Assembly (NCBI GenBank): GCA_016703785.1
Contig: JADJBM010000030.1
Location: 318,472 to 382,471, forward strand
Reading direction: 5' to 3'
DNA length: 64,000 bases
Source: Betaproteobacteria bacterium
Lineage (GTDB): Bacteria; Pseudomonadota; Gammaproteobacteria; Burkholderiales; Rhodocyclaceae
The notes below the pieces were generated by a model. It ran no database searches and was not told the DNA's origin. It saw only the letters and a program-made list of their open reading frames with translations. The position numbers and the translations under genes are program-made. This document shows, piece after piece, positions 49,151-58,741 of this stretch (position 1 is the first letter of the stretch; every line of letters begins with the position of its first letter).

Positions 49151-49162
49151 GGCCCTCCCCCT

Positions 49163-49906
49163 TCATTTGCCATCTTTGCCCCCCACATGCTTGCCGCTCG
49201 ATACCACATCGACAACCACCACTGGTCGGACACTGCGGCGAGCCAACCAGGTGCCGACCATCACTACCGACAACGCCCCAGCCAATGAAATCGCATACTT
49301 TATCCATCCCGGCAGCCCTACAACATAGGGTTTAGCAATCGCATCGCCCAACAGCATGTCTCCGGCAATCCATCCCAGCAAAGCCCCCCCAAACGAAATC
49401 ACGATGGGCAGGCGATCCATCAGTTTCAGTACGAATTTGCTTCCCCAAACGACAATGGGAATGCTCACAAGAATGCCGAAAATGACGAGCGTAAGGTCGC
49501 CTTTCGCCGCTGCGGCAACGGCAATGACATTGTCCAGGCTCATCACCGCATCCGCAATGATGATGGTCCGGATCGCCCCGAATAGATGAGTGCTCCCCTC
49601 GACGTTTCCGTGTTCGCCCTCATCCTCGGGCTGCAGCAGCTTTACGCCGATCCACAGCAGAAGAACACCACCGACGATCTTCAGGAACGGAATGGCCAGG
49701 AGTTGCAGGGCGAAAAAGATCAGGATCACGCGTAGCCCGATGGCCCCGGCTACTCCCCAGAGAATGCCCAGCCGGCGCTGCTTCTCCGGCAGCCGTCGGC
49801 AGGCCAACGCGATCACGATGGCGTTATCACCACCAAGCAGAATATCGATGGCGATGATTTGCAGGACCGAAATCCAGAACCCACCGGTCAGTGCAGCTTC
49901 GAACAT
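49163..49906 (-). CDS. TerC/YjbE-family integral membrane protein
   Basis: 247 residues from the ATG at 49906. Seven or more helices with the hallmarks IDILLGGDNAIVIALACR and DAVMSLDNVIAVAAAAKGD, whose acidic residues are thought to carry metal. Related proteins export manganese to metallate exported enzymes. No clear ribosome-binding site for any ATG near 49906, and no riboswitch seen in the short leader. Confidence 0.9.
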   Translation of the reverse strand: MFEAALTGGFWISVLQIIAIDILLGGDNAIVIALACRRLPEKQRRLGILWGVAGAIGLRVILIFFALQLLAIPFLKIVGGVLLLWIGVKLLQPEDEGEHGNVEGSTHLFGAIRTIIIADAVMSLDNVIAVAAAAKGDLTLVIFGILVSIPIVVWGSKFVLKLMDRLPIVISFGGALLGWIAGDMLLGDAIAKPYVVGLPGWIKYAISLAGALSVVMVGTWLARRSVRPVVVVDVVSSGKHVGGKDGK

Positions 49907-49960
49907 ACATTCATGGCAATTGGGAGGCAATGAGCTTATCACAGCAAATCTGTCGGCCAG

Positions 49961-49990
49961 AAAAAAGCCCGGCCTGGGCCGGGCTTGTCT
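49961..49990 (-). terminator. Terminator of the TRAP operon
   Basis: Minus strand AAGCCCGGCCCAGGCCGGGCTTTTTT: strong stem then T run, 16 bases past dctM. Confidence 0.92.
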
Positions 49991-50005
49991 TTCAACGGAG
50001 CTTCT

Positions 50006-51289
50006 TTACATCATGCCAAGGGTCTTGGGCAGCCAGATCGAAATCGCAGGGACATAGGTTATCAGCATCAGGAAGACCAGCCTGGCCAGTAGCCAGGGCC
50101 AGACTGCCTTGGAGCAGTCAGTCAAGCCCATCTTGGCGACGCCGCTTGCGACATACAGGTTCAGGCCGACGGGGGGCGTGATCATGCCAATTTCCATGTT
50201 CACCGTGATCATCACACCAAAATGGATGGGATCGATGCCCAGTTTCGTGGCAATCGGGAACAGGATCGGTGCCGTGATCAGGATGATCGATGAGGGCTCC
50301 ATGAAACTGCCCATGACCAGCAGCAGAATGTTCACCGCAATCAAAAAACCGATCACGCCGACGCCGGAGTGCGTCAACCATTCGGCGATGCCCTGCGGAA
50401 TCTGCTCGTTGGTGAGGATAAAGGAGAACAACACCGCATTGGTGATGATGTAGAGCAGCATCGCACTCATGTTCGCCGAGTTGAGCAGAACGCGGGGTAC
50501 ATCCTTCATCCCCAGGTCCTTATAGACGAACACCGCAATGAAGAACGCATACACCGCGCTCATCGCCGCCGCTTCGGTGGGCGTAAACAAGCCGCTGTAA
50601 ATACCGCCCATCACCACCACGATCAGCAGCAAACCCCAGATCGCCTTGCGGAAGGAATCCCAGCGTTCACCCCACGAGCGAGGCTGCTCACGCGGATAGT
50701 TGCCCTTCCTGGCGACATACCAGGTCGTGAAACCGAGGAAGAGCGCCAGCAGCAAACCGGGAATCACCCCCGCCATGAACAGCGCGCCGATCGAACTGTT
50801 GGTGGACACGGCATACATCACCATGACGATCGACGGCGGGATCAGGATCCCCAGTCCCCCGGATGATGCGATGACACCGACGCCGAACTTCTTCGGATAG
50901 CCCGCCTTGACCATGGCCGGCAGGAGGATTGAGCCGATCGCCACCACAGTCGCCGGCGAGGAGCCGGACACGGCAGCAAACAAGGCGCAGGCAAACACCG
51001 AACTGAGGCCCAGGCCCCCGCGCAGATGGCCGACCATCGAAGTCGCAAAATGGATCATGCGCTTCGCCACGCCGCCATGTGTCAGGAAATTCCCGGCGAG
51101 GATGAAGAACGGGATGGCCATGATCTCGAACTTCTCGATGCCGGTGAACAGCTTGAGTGCGACGGCTTCCAGGGGCACTTGGGAGAAAGCAAACAGGAAG
51201 GTCAGTACCGTCAGGCCCAGCGAGATGGATACCGGCATTCCTGACAGCATCAGGAAGGTGAGCAACGCAAAGATGATCAGGGCGCTCAT
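50006..51289 (-). CDS. dctM: TRAP transporter large permease DctM
   Basis: 427 residues, about 12 helices, with FILAGNFLTHGGVAKRMIHF, GLGILIPPSIVMVMYAV, FTPTEAAAMSAVYAF and GMITPPVGLNLYV. Sodium-driven import with DctQ and the binding protein. ATGA-type overlap with dctQ. Confidence 0.96.
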   Translation of the reverse strand: MSALIIFALLTFLMLSGMPVSISLGLTVLTFLFAFSQVPLEAVALKLFTGIEKFEIMAIPFFILAGNFLTHGGVAKRMIHFATSMVGHLRGGLGLSSVFACALFAAVSGSSPATVVAIGSILLPAMVKAGYPKKFGVGVIASSGGLGILIPPSIVMVMYAVSTNSSIGALFMAGVIPGLLLALFLGFTTWYVARKGNYPREQPRSWGERWDSFRKAIWGLLLIVVVMGGIYSGLFTPTEAAAMSAVYAFFIAVFVYKDLGMKDVPRVLLNSANMSAMLLYIITNAVLFSFILTNEQIPQGIAEWLTHSGVGVIGFLIAVNILLLVMGSFMEPSSIILITAPILFPIATKLGIDPIHFGVMITVNMEIGMITPPVGLNLYVASGVAKMGLTDCSKAVWPWLLARLVFLMLITYVPAISIWLPKTLGMM

Positions 51290-52008
51290 TTGCGCTCTCC
51301 CTGATCATCCGCCGTGCTGCCATCACTGATTTTCGGCTCGGGGTGGCGCTTCGAATACTTCAAGTCATGCGCGTGGAGATCGTCATCCATGCTGTATGGA
51401 TTGACATCCACTGGCACTGAGTCCTCCTCGATCCCGTCTACATGGCCATGGTCGTGATGCGGCAACTCACCGGTACGAATAAAACTCGCTGTTACCTGAA
51501 GGAAACGGAAGCACATCAGGGAGGAGCCCAGCGGAATGGCCGAATAGACGACCCAGGTCGGCCATTCGAGATCGGGAGTCGTCGGCCCGGGGTACATATC
51601 CTTGACGGCGATGCCCAAAGCGCTAAAGATCGCGTAGTGGGCGCCGTTCTCCCAGACGAAATGCGCCCCCAAAGTGCCGACGATGCCAGTGAACAACGCT
51701 CCCGCCAGCAGGCCGAAGACGATAAACTTGGCCCGTGTGCGACCGGACAGGCTGTTGATCAGCACATCAACGCCGACGTGGATGCCGGTGCGCACGCCAT
51801 ACGCAGCGCCGAACTTCGCCATCCAGACGAACATGATGATGCACAGTTCCTGCGCCCAGCTCAGGTTCAAACCAATCAGCCAATCCTGAACACCCGGTAT
51901 GGACACACCTGCCGCATAGCGATGCATGACCGAAACGAAGATGAGCAGCGTCGCCGCGCCGATGAGGAAGGTAATGATCCATTCCTCCAGGTGATCAAGA
52001 TATTTCAT
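51286..52008 (-). CDS. dctQ: TRAP transporter small permease DctQ with His/Asp-rich tail
   Basis: 240 residues. Four helices occupy about 1-170 (EEWIITFLIGAATLLIFVSV, LSWAQELCIIMFVWMAKFGA, GIHVGVDVL). A C-terminal extension of about 65 residues follows (ELPHHDHGHVDGIEED, MDDDLHAHDLKYS), highly charged and rich in His and Asp, which is unusual for DctQ. It is predicted to lie on the cytoplasmic side by helix count. Confidence 0.94.
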   Translation of the reverse strand: MKYLDHLEEWIITFLIGAATLLIFVSVMHRYAAGVSIPGVQDWLIGLNLSWAQELCIIMFVWMAKFGAAYGVRTGIHVGVDVLINSLSGRTRAKFIVFGLLAGALFTGIVGTLGAHFVWENGAHYAIFSALGIAVKDMYPGPTTPDLEWPTWVVYSAIPLGSSLMCFRFLQVTASFIRTGELPHHDHGHVDGIEEDSVPVDVNPYSMDDDLHAHDLKYSKRHPEPKISDGSTADDQGERK

Positions 52009-52066
52009 GGCGTTTGCCTCTGAAAAAAACCGTGGGGGCCGCAGCCCCCACAGTCTATCTATGTAG

Positions 52067-53071
52067 TCAGAGCTTGGATGGGTCGAAACCCGTCGCCTTG
52101 TAGACGGTATCGATGCTCTCCTTGCCGATGCGATCAGCCATCTGCTGGTGAACTTTGACCATGGCCTTCTTCATGGCCATCTTCTGCTCGGCAGTCGGCA
52201 CCAAAACTTCGCTCTTGCCCGACTTGCGCACTTCCTCCATGGCCTTGTCGTTCTCTTCCTTGGCAATCGAGTTGGCATACTTGGTGGCCTCAACCATCGC
52301 CGCATCCAGGGCCGTTCTCACGTCCGCTGGCAGGCCATCCCAGAATTTCTTATTGGTAATGACGGCATAGCCGAGATAACCGTGGTTGGTCATCGCCACG
52401 AACTTCTGCACCTCATGCATTTTTTGCGTATACAGGTTCGATGGCGGATTTTCTGTACCGTCGACAACGCCGGTTTGCAGCGCCTGATACACTTCGGAGA
52501 ATGCCATCTTCTGGGGAATCGCGCCCACCGCACGCATCTGGGCATCAAGCACATTGGATGACTGAATGCGCATCTTCAAACCCTTGTAGTCGTCCGGGAC
52601 CCTGATGGGCTTGTTGGCGCTCATCACCTTGAAGCCATTGTCCCAGTAAGCAAGCCCAACAAGGCCCCTCGTTTCGAGCTTCTGCAGCAGGGCCTTGCCT
52701 ACTGGCCCCGTCGTCACGGCATGCAACTCCTTGTAATCGTCAAACAGGTAAGGCAAGTCGAACAGTTCGAACTCCTTGACGCCGAGCGGGGCGAACTTGG
52801 CCAGGGAGGGCGCCAACATCTGCACGGCGCCGAGTTGCAGCGCTTCCATTTCTTCCTTGTCCTTGTACAGCGTTGAGTTGGCATAGACCTCGACCTTTAC
52901 CTTGCCCTTGGTCAGTTCGCCCGCTCTCTTGGCGAAGAACTCCGACGCCTTGCCCTTCGGCGTGTCTGCGGCGACAACATGGCTGAACTTGATGACGATA
53001 GGTTGCTGGGCAACCGCGGTTGCCGAGAATGCCAGCGCTACGGCGCCTAGCAGCAGGGAATGAATTTTCAT
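52067..53071 (-). CDS. dctP: TRAP C4-dicarboxylate-binding protein DctP
   Basis: 334 residues from the ATG at 53071 (GGAGGAG upstream). Signal peptide to about 22 (ATAVAQQ), then KFSHVVAADTPKGKASEFFA, the substrate Arg in GLKMRIQSSNVLDAQMRAVG, and FSEVYQALQTGVVDGTENPP. Likely binds succinate, fumarate or malate; the sensor genes opposite support this. Confidence 0.95.
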   Translation of the reverse strand: MKIHSLLLGAVALAFSATAVAQQPIVIKFSHVVAADTPKGKASEFFAKRAGELTKGKVKVEVYANSTLYKDKEEMEALQLGAVQMLAPSLAKFAPLGVKEFELFDLPYLFDDYKELHAVTTGPVGKALLQKLETRGLVGLAYWDNGFKVMSANKPIRVPDDYKGLKMRIQSSNVLDAQMRAVGAIPQKMAFSEVYQALQTGVVDGTENPPSNLYTQKMHEVQKFVAMTNHGYLGYAVITNKKFWDGLPADVRTALDAAMVEATKYANSIAKEENDKAMEEVRKSGKSEVLVPTAEQKMAMKKAMVKVHQQMADRIGKESIDTVYKATGFDPSKL

Positions 53072-53232
53072 GGTCTCCTCCTTCGTTGAATACGGCCAGA
53101 TGTGCCGACGGGAAATAGCGTGGCGGATTTTGGGAGAAAGTGCAACCTGCGGCAATTGTGGTTATCCGCAACCCTGCCGCCCCGTTGCCGCCATGATGTA
53201 ACATGCATCCACGGAAAGCCTCGTTTCACTGC
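53072..53232. promoter_or_regulatory. Divergent promoter region dctP / dctS
   Basis: About 160 bases separate the start codons of the TRAP operon (minus) and its sensor pair (plus). The inverted motif GCGGCAATTGTGGTTATCCGC (53150-53170) has GCGG/CCGC arms around an AATTGTGGTTAT core. It is a candidate operator for the regulator, unproven. Confidence 0.35.
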
Positions 53233-55200
53233 ATGGATACCGCGACCTCACGTCTGCCAAACGTACAAACTTGGTATTGGACTGCGCCGCGCATCGCGGT
53301 TGGCCTGTTCGTGCTGGCTGTCGCATCCTTGCTGTGGCTGCTGCATCGCCAAGAACTGGAGGAGCAGCATACCGGCCTGATCAGCGATACGCTCTGGGTG
53401 GAGCAGAATCTGCGCTTCCAGCTTTCGCGTAGCCAGGAGCAACTACAGCAGCTCGGTCAGGATTATTTCAGTGGAAACATCCCGGACAGGCGTTTCGAGC
53501 CCCGCATCAAGAGCCTGCTTCTCAACAATCCCGGTCTCACCCAGGTATTTGTTCTCGACGAAGGTGGGACCACGCTGCGGGGCGGCCCTGGACCAATCGG
53601 CGAAGCGATTGCCGGAGAAGGCTTGCGACCGGAACCTTCCCAGCAGGCTTTCCGCTTGGCGCGCTCGACAGGCAATCCGGTATTCAGCGCCAATTACTTC
53701 ACCAGCGGCGAATGGCTGTTCGACATCGTCGTGCCGCATTTCAGCGATGGACAGCACCTCGGCTCGATCGTCGCGGCCTACTCAATAAAAACGCTGTTAG
53801 CTGAGCAGGTGCCCTGGTGGTTTGCCCAGAAATACCGCCTTAGTGTGACAGATACGAACGGCGCCATTCTAGGCTCGAAATCGAATGTGGTTGCAGGAGA
53901 GGAAACACTCAGCCACAGCATTCCTTTCGATCCCCCGGGGTATGGACTAGTACTCGTCTCCACGGCCTACAAGGCTGAAACCAGCCTGTTGCGCAATCTG
54001 CTCGCCCTGGTAATTGTCGGGCTCGGAGGTGGCGTCCTCGCCAGCCTATGGGCGCAGAGACGCCACATGAAAAGACGTCTCGATGCAGAGCAAGCGCTTT
54101 CCTACGAGTACGCATTCCGCAAGGCCATGGAGGATTCGTTGCTCACCGGACTTCGCGCACGCGACCTCCAGGGGAAAATCATCTATGTCAATCCGGCCTT
54201 TTGCCGTATGACCGGCTACAGCGCAACCGAGTTGATAGGCCTCTTGCCGCCAATGCCTTATTGGGCACCGGAAGAGCATGAGAATACGCTGGCCGTTCAC
54301 AGGAAAGCGATGGCCGGGTTGGCACCCAGCGAAGGCGTCGAAGTCAGACTGCAGCGCAAGAATGGCGAACGCTTTGACGCCCTCATTTATGAGGCACCAC
54401 TCATTGACGCTAGCGGCCTACAAACCGGTTGGATGGGTTCGGTGCTCGACATAACTGAGCGCAAGCGCGCAGCAGAACTCGCCCGGCAACAGCAGGAAAA
54501 GCTTCAATTCACCGCTCGCCTTGTCACCATGGGCGAAATGGCGTCCACCCTAGCCCACGAACTCAACCAGCCGCTATCGGCGATTGCCAGCTACACAACA
54601 GGCTGCCTGAACCGGCTCGACGCTGGAAACCTGCCTCAAGCTGAGCTTCGCGAAGCGCTTGGCAAGCTCGCTAGCCAGGCACAACGGGCAGGGCGTGTGA
54701 TCCGTCGCATTTACGACTTCGTGCGCCGCAGCGAGCCACAGCGTACGTCATGCGACATCAATGAGATCGCCCAGGATTCGATTGGGCTAATCGAAGCCGA
54801 TGCGCGCAAGCGCGGCATGGAAATAGTTCCCGATCTTGCAGCGAACCTGCCGCGTATCCAGGCCGACACAGTCATGCTCGAGCAGATTTTGCTCAATCTC
54901 ATGCGCAACGGCATGGAGGCCATGCGAGCCACCGAGGCTGTACAAAGACACCTCGTAGTCAGCACTGCGCTCGCAGAGAACAGCCTGCTGGTGAGCGTCG
55001 CCGACCACGGAAGCGGTATCTCGCCGGAGGCGATCGAGCACCTATTCGAACCTTTCTACACGACCAAACCTGAAGGAATGGGCATGGGGCTAAACATCTG
55101 CCGCTCCATCATTGAATCCCACAAAGGACGCATGTGGGTCGAAGACAATCCGAAGGGTGGAACGATCTTCTGCTTCACCCTCCCGCTGGAGGAGACATGA
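53233..55200 (+). CDS. DctS-like sensor histidine kinase
   Basis: 655 residues from the ATG at 53233; an in-frame ATG at 53203 adds ten. Membrane helix 1 (about 20-38), periplasmic double-PAS-like sensor domain (to about 245), helix 2, then a cytoplasmic PAS domain (GLRARDLQGKIIYVNPAFCR), HisKA with phosphoacceptor His in TLAHELNQPLSAIASY, and HATPase with N, G1 (DHGSGISPEA) and G2 (GMGMGLNICRSI). Adjacent to DctPQM, as in Rhodobacter DctS/DctR. Senses external dicarboxylate by homology. Confidence 0.92.
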   Translation: MDTATSRLPNVQTWYWTAPRIAVGLFVLAVASLLWLLHRQELEEQHTGLISDTLWVEQNLRFQLSRSQEQLQQLGQDYFSGNIPDRRFEPRIKSLLLNNPGLTQVFVLDEGGTTLRGGPGPIGEAIAGEGLRPEPSQQAFRLARSTGNPVFSANYFTSGEWLFDIVVPHFSDGQHLGSIVAAYSIKTLLAEQVPWWFAQKYRLSVTDTNGAILGSKSNVVAGEETLSHSIPFDPPGYGLVLVSTAYKAETSLLRNLLALVIVGLGGGVLASLWAQRRHMKRRLDAEQALSYEYAFRKAMEDSLLTGLRARDLQGKIIYVNPAFCRMTGYSATELIGLLPPMPYWAPEEHENTLAVHRKAMAGLAPSEGVEVRLQRKNGERFDALIYEAPLIDASGLQTGWMGSVLDITERKRAAELARQQQEKLQFTARLVTMGEMASTLAHELNQPLSAIASYTTGCLNRLDAGNLPQAELREALGKLASQAQRAGRVIRRIYDFVRRSEPQRTSCDINEIAQDSIGLIEADARKRGMEIVPDLAANLPRIQADTVMLEQILLNLMRNGMEAMRATEAVQRHLVVSTALAENSLLVSVADHGSGISPEAIEHLFEPFYTTKPEGMGMGLNICRSIIESHKGRMWVEDNPKGGTIFCFTLPLEET

Positions 55201-55796
55201 TCGGAACCGCCTTCATAGTTGACGACGACGAAGCCATCCGCGATGCGCTGACTTGGCTCTTCAAATCGCGTCAGGTTGCATGTCGTGAGTGGGATTCGGC
55301 AGAGGCCTTTCTTGCTGACTGGCAAAAGAGTATGCGCGGCTGTCTGGTGCTGGACGTCCGTATGGATGACATGAGTGGGCCGGAGTTGTTCGATCATCTC
55401 GCTGAGCGCGGCTCCCAGTTACCAGTGATTTTCCTTAGCGGGCACGGCGACATACCCCTCGCCGTCGCAGCAGTAAAGAAGGGCGCCTTCGATTTCGTAG
55501 AAAAACCCTTCAATGACAACGAGCTGGTGGATCGCGTCATCCAGGCACTGGCGTTCAATGCATCACAACAGAAACGTCATGAGGGACAGGCCACGCTTGC
55601 CTCTCACCTGGCGCAAATCACACCGAGGGAACGGGAGGTGATGGAACGCATTCTCGATGGCAAATACAACAAGGTGATTGCAGACGAATTGAACATTGCC
55701 ATGCGCACCGTTGAGGTACACCGAGCTCGTATCTTCGAGAAGATGGGTGTCAAATCCGCCGTGGAACTGGCGCAGCTACTCTCGGGCTTAAAATGA
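55197..55796 (+). CDS. FixJ-type response regulator (DctR-like)
   Basis: 199 residues; the ATG overlaps the kinase stop (ATGA, GGAGGAG upstream). Receiver domain with DDDE, phospho-Asp in LVLDVRMDDMSG, Lys in FVEKPF; LuxR-type HTH (ITPREREVMERILDGKYNKV, then IADELNIAMRTVEVHR). No AAA+ domain, so not sigma-54 dependent. Its last 9 bases overlap the convergent tilS end. Confidence 0.93.
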   Translation: MIGTAFIVDDDEAIRDALTWLFKSRQVACREWDSAEAFLADWQKSMRGCLVLDVRMDDMSGPELFDHLAERGSQLPVIFLSGHGDIPLAVAAVKKGAFDFVEKPFNDNELVDRVIQALAFNASQQKRHEGQATLASHLAQITPREREVMERILDGKYNKVIADELNIAMRTVEVHRARIFEKMGVKSAVELAQLLSGLK

Positions 55797-57131
55797 GGCA
55801 GGCTGATACTCAGGGATAACCCCGGCTTCGTCCGGCGCGCACTTCCAGGCGCAATCAATGCCGATCCCTGGCACCCAGACCAAATCATTGCCACCCCACA
55901 GCAATGGCAATCTGTCCCGTTCCCAGGGCGGCACGGCATGTTCCTGAAGAAGTTTTCTCAGCTCTCTGCGCGGCCTTCCGCTTTCCGGGCGGAATCGTTC
56001 CCCTCCCCGCCGGATAGCAATCCTTACCTTTTTGCTAGCGAGTTTTTCTCGGCTTACTCCCTCACCCACCATTTCTCTGAAGCGCAGTACAGCATTACCC
56101 CATTTCAACTCTACCTCCCCGCGCCATTCCATGTCCGTAACCGCAACATAATGCGGAATTAGCCAAACTTCCCCTCGATATCGATGCAGCTTCATCTCCC
56201 CGAGGTCGAATCTCAAATGGCTATCCGGTGCAGCATGACACACCTGCCTCACGATCTCGTAAAGGCGGGCGCTATCCGGAAGCGCTATGCCCTCGCAACG
56301 TAAGACGAAACGCATAAGGTTCCGGGCACGAGCATCATCCATTTTCGCCAACTGCGATGAAACGATCCGGCCGTCACGCAAGACCTCCCTGGAATCGTTC
56401 CGGGCCAGTTCTTGCAGCAAACTCTGACTCTCTGAAAAATGTATTGCAGCCCGCGCAAGCACAGCATCACAGCCGGGGAATCGCTCGCGCAACAGGGGAA
56501 TAATACGATGCCGCAAGTAATTGCGGGAGTATCGGGTATCGAAGTTGCTCTCATCCTCCATACACGAAAACCCTTCCAGACGAGCGCAGGCATCTATCTC
56601 TTCGCGCGACACTTCAAGCAAGGGGCGCAGAACCCTAAGGTCTGGTCGATCTTGAAATGCCCTTACCTGCGGCATGGCGGCAGCACCGGCTACTCCGGCA
56701 CCTCGTAGTAGGTTGAGCAGTAGAGTCTCCGCCTGATCGTCACGATGGTGCGCCAACGCCAGCCATTCAGCCCGAACATCAGCAAAGGCATCGTAACGCG
56801 CTCGACGCGCTGCCGCCTCAAGACCTTCTCCGCTGGTTTCCACGGCTACCATGGCTACGTCAAGGCGAATGCCCCATGCTTCGCATAAACGCTCGCAAAA
56901 TGACTGCCAACGAGTAGCATTCTGACTGATGCCATGATTGACATGAAGTGCGGAAAGATGGAATCCGTGCCTAGACGACAGTCTTCGCAGGATATGCAGC
57001 AGAACGACTGAATCAACCCCGCCAGATAGTGCGGCAGTCAGCCGATCTCCTCGCCGCACATGCCGACCCAGGCAGTCAGAGACCCGTGCGAGTAGATCAA
57101 CGGGCGGGCAGCTGTTCCTTGTACTTACCAT
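55788..57131 (-). CDS. tilS: tRNA(Ile)-lysidine synthetase
   Basis: 447 residues if started at ATG 57131 (overlapping accA by 35 bases). N-type ATP-pyrophosphatase SGGVDSVVLLHIL, HVNHG, ALAHHRDDQAETLLLNLLRG, plus C-terminal TilS domains (LRKLLQEHAVPPWERDRLPL). Converts C34 of the AUA-reading tRNA-Ile to lysidine. Downstream of accA as in E. coli. Confidence 0.93.
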   Translation of the reverse strand: MVSTRNSCPPVDLLARVSDCLGRHVRRGDRLTAALSGGVDSVVLLHILRRLSSRHGFHLSALHVNHGISQNATRWQSFCERLCEAWGIRLDVAMVAVETSGEGLEAAARRARYDAFADVRAEWLALAHHRDDQAETLLLNLLRGAGVAGAAAMPQVRAFQDRPDLRVLRPLLEVSREEIDACARLEGFSCMEDESNFDTRYSRNYLRHRIIPLLRERFPGCDAVLARAAIHFSESQSLLQELARNDSREVLRDGRIVSSQLAKMDDARARNLMRFVLRCEGIALPDSARLYEIVRQVCHAAPDSHLRFDLGEMKLHRYRGEVWLIPHYVAVTDMEWRGEVELKWGNAVLRFREMVGEGVSREKLASKKVRIAIRRGGERFRPESGRPRRELRKLLQEHAVPPWERDRLPLLWGGNDLVWVPGIGIDCAWKCAPDEAGVIPEYQPASF

Positions 57132-58068
57132 AACCGAGCACGCGTTCGAAGCGCTGCCCGACAAGTTCAGCCGGAGACAGATCTGATACTTGGCGCAAAC
57201 CCTCTTGCAATGCCTTTTTTAGCGCCAGCGCCATGGCTCGGTGGTCTCGATGGGCACCGCCCAATGGCTCGTTGATCACGCGATCCACCAAGCCTAGCGT
57301 TTTCAGACGCGCCGCGGTGATACCCATCGTCTCGGCAGCTTCAAGCGCCTTGTCGGCACTCTTCCAGAGAATGGACGCACAGCCTTCAGGTGAAATAACC
57401 GAATAGGTGGCGTACTGCAACATCATGACTACATCTCCAACGGCTATTGCCAACGCACCACCCGAACCGCCCTCGCCAATCACGGTGCAGATAAGCGGCA
57501 CCTTCAACTCGGCCATGACATACAAGTTTCGGCCGATGGCCTCGGACTGGCCGCGCTCTTCAGCGTCTATACCGGGATAGGCACCCGGGGTGTCAACAAA
57601 GGTAAACACAGGGAAGCCAAATTTCTCTGCCAGACGCATCAACCGCAAGGCCTTGCGGTAGCCTTCAGGGCGGGGCATGCCAAAATTACGTTGTATCTTT
57701 TCCTTAGTATCGCGTCCCTTCTGGTGGCCGATCACCATTATCGATTGGCCGTTGAATCGCGCAAGTCCGCCGACGATGGCATTGTCGTCCGCAAAAGCAC
57801 GATCGCCATGCAATTCTTCGAAATCTGTGAAGATATTCTGGACGTAGTCTAATGTGTAGGGTCGTTGTGGATGTCGAGCAACTTGTGCGATCTGCCAGGG
57901 TGTCAGCTTGGCGTAGAGTTCCTTGGTCAGCGATTGACTTTTGGCCTCAAGCCGGCTGATCTCCTCGGAAATATCGACAGCCGAGTCGTCCTGGACATAG
58001 CGCAGTTCCTCGATCTTCGCCTCCAACTCGGCGATCGGTTGCTCGAAATCCAGGAAAGTGGTCTTCAT
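57097..58068 (-). CDS. accA: Acetyl-CoA carboxylase carboxyltransferase alpha subunit
   Basis: 323 residues: FLDFEQPIAELEAKIEELR, RPYTLDYVQNIFTDFEELHG, GHQKGRDTKEKIQRNFGMP, and VIGEGGSGGALAI carboxyltransferase signature. Forms malonyl-CoA with AccD. Confidence 0.97.
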   Translation of the reverse strand: MKTTFLDFEQPIAELEAKIEELRYVQDDSAVDISEEISRLEAKSQSLTKELYAKLTPWQIAQVARHPQRPYTLDYVQNIFTDFEELHGDRAFADDNAIVGGLARFNGQSIMVIGHQKGRDTKEKIQRNFGMPRPEGYRKALRLMRLAEKFGFPVFTFVDTPGAYPGIDAEERGQSEAIGRNLYVMAELKVPLICTVIGEGGSGGALAIAVGDVVMMLQYATYSVISPEGCASILWKSADKALEAAETMGITAARLKTLGLVDRVINEPLGGAHRDHRAMALALKKALQEGLRQVSDLSPAELVGQRFERVLGYGKYKEQLPAR

Positions 58069-58130
58069 CCTTCGTCGTAAATGGGTTATCTCGGGATTCT
58101 ATTTTACCGGAATGATGCAGGCTCATGCCT

Positions 58131-58740
58131 CTATGGCTGGCTGCCTGGATTCCATCCCGATTTCCATTTTTCCAGTGAAAGGATGAATGGCGGTTCGCCA
58201 TTGTCCAAGAACCATGAATCAACTGCCCAGAATTTCCGCGGTCCTCTTTCCTGTAACAGTGTAATTTCAGAAATTACCGCCGTCGTATGCGGCCAACCTC
58301 CAATAAACCAGCCACGAGTAGCCCGATCCTCGACTTGATGCTCGCGCAGCAACCTGAACTTCCGGAACATCGTCAGGTACAGGGGTGGTGTTGATCGACT
58401 CGTCAATACAGTCCATCTGTCCATCCCCGTTATTGAAAGTGCCCCCCTTGTCACTACTTGTACGTGTGGCGACACCTACGATTCTCTCCATTAGCGCTAT
58501 GGCACGCCGAAGTCGTCCACGTTCCTCGACGGCATCGCGCGCTAGGGGATGGAATACACTACGCAACTCCAGCCATTGGTTCGGCGTAAGGCTCAGATGG
58601 CTCAAATGGGAGCAGCCGTTACCATGGCAAACAGTAAACTCGTTAGGGACTGGATCAGTGACAATGTCATCCCGGACAAAAACATCAGCCAACGATGCAG
58701 TGCACATCATTAATAATCCCAGTGCTACGAGGGGTTTCAT
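58131..58740 (-). pseudogene. Secreted protein of unknown function, frameshifted
   Basis: Signal peptide (MKPLVALGLLMMCTASLA) then EFTVCHGNGCSHLSHLSLTP, GTFNNGDGQMDCIDESINTT. At that point the frame is lost: one extra base in the four-base G run at 58382-58385 (plus strand). In the next frame the expected continuation follows cleanly (LYLTMFRKFRLLREHQVEDR, then ATRGWFIGGWPHTTAVI and AVDSWFLDNGEPPFI) to the stop at 58131. Conserved family of unknown function with paired Cys. Intact gene with an error, or a recent loss; cannot be told from sequence alone. Confidence 0.75.
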
Positions 58741-58741
58741 A

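Noticed and set aside
53168..53181. GG-N10-GC sequence upstream of dctP resembling a sigma-54 promoter
   Set aside because: Only the TTGC half fits well and the adjacent regulator is FixJ-type without the AAA+ domain needed for sigma-54 activation. Treated as chance.
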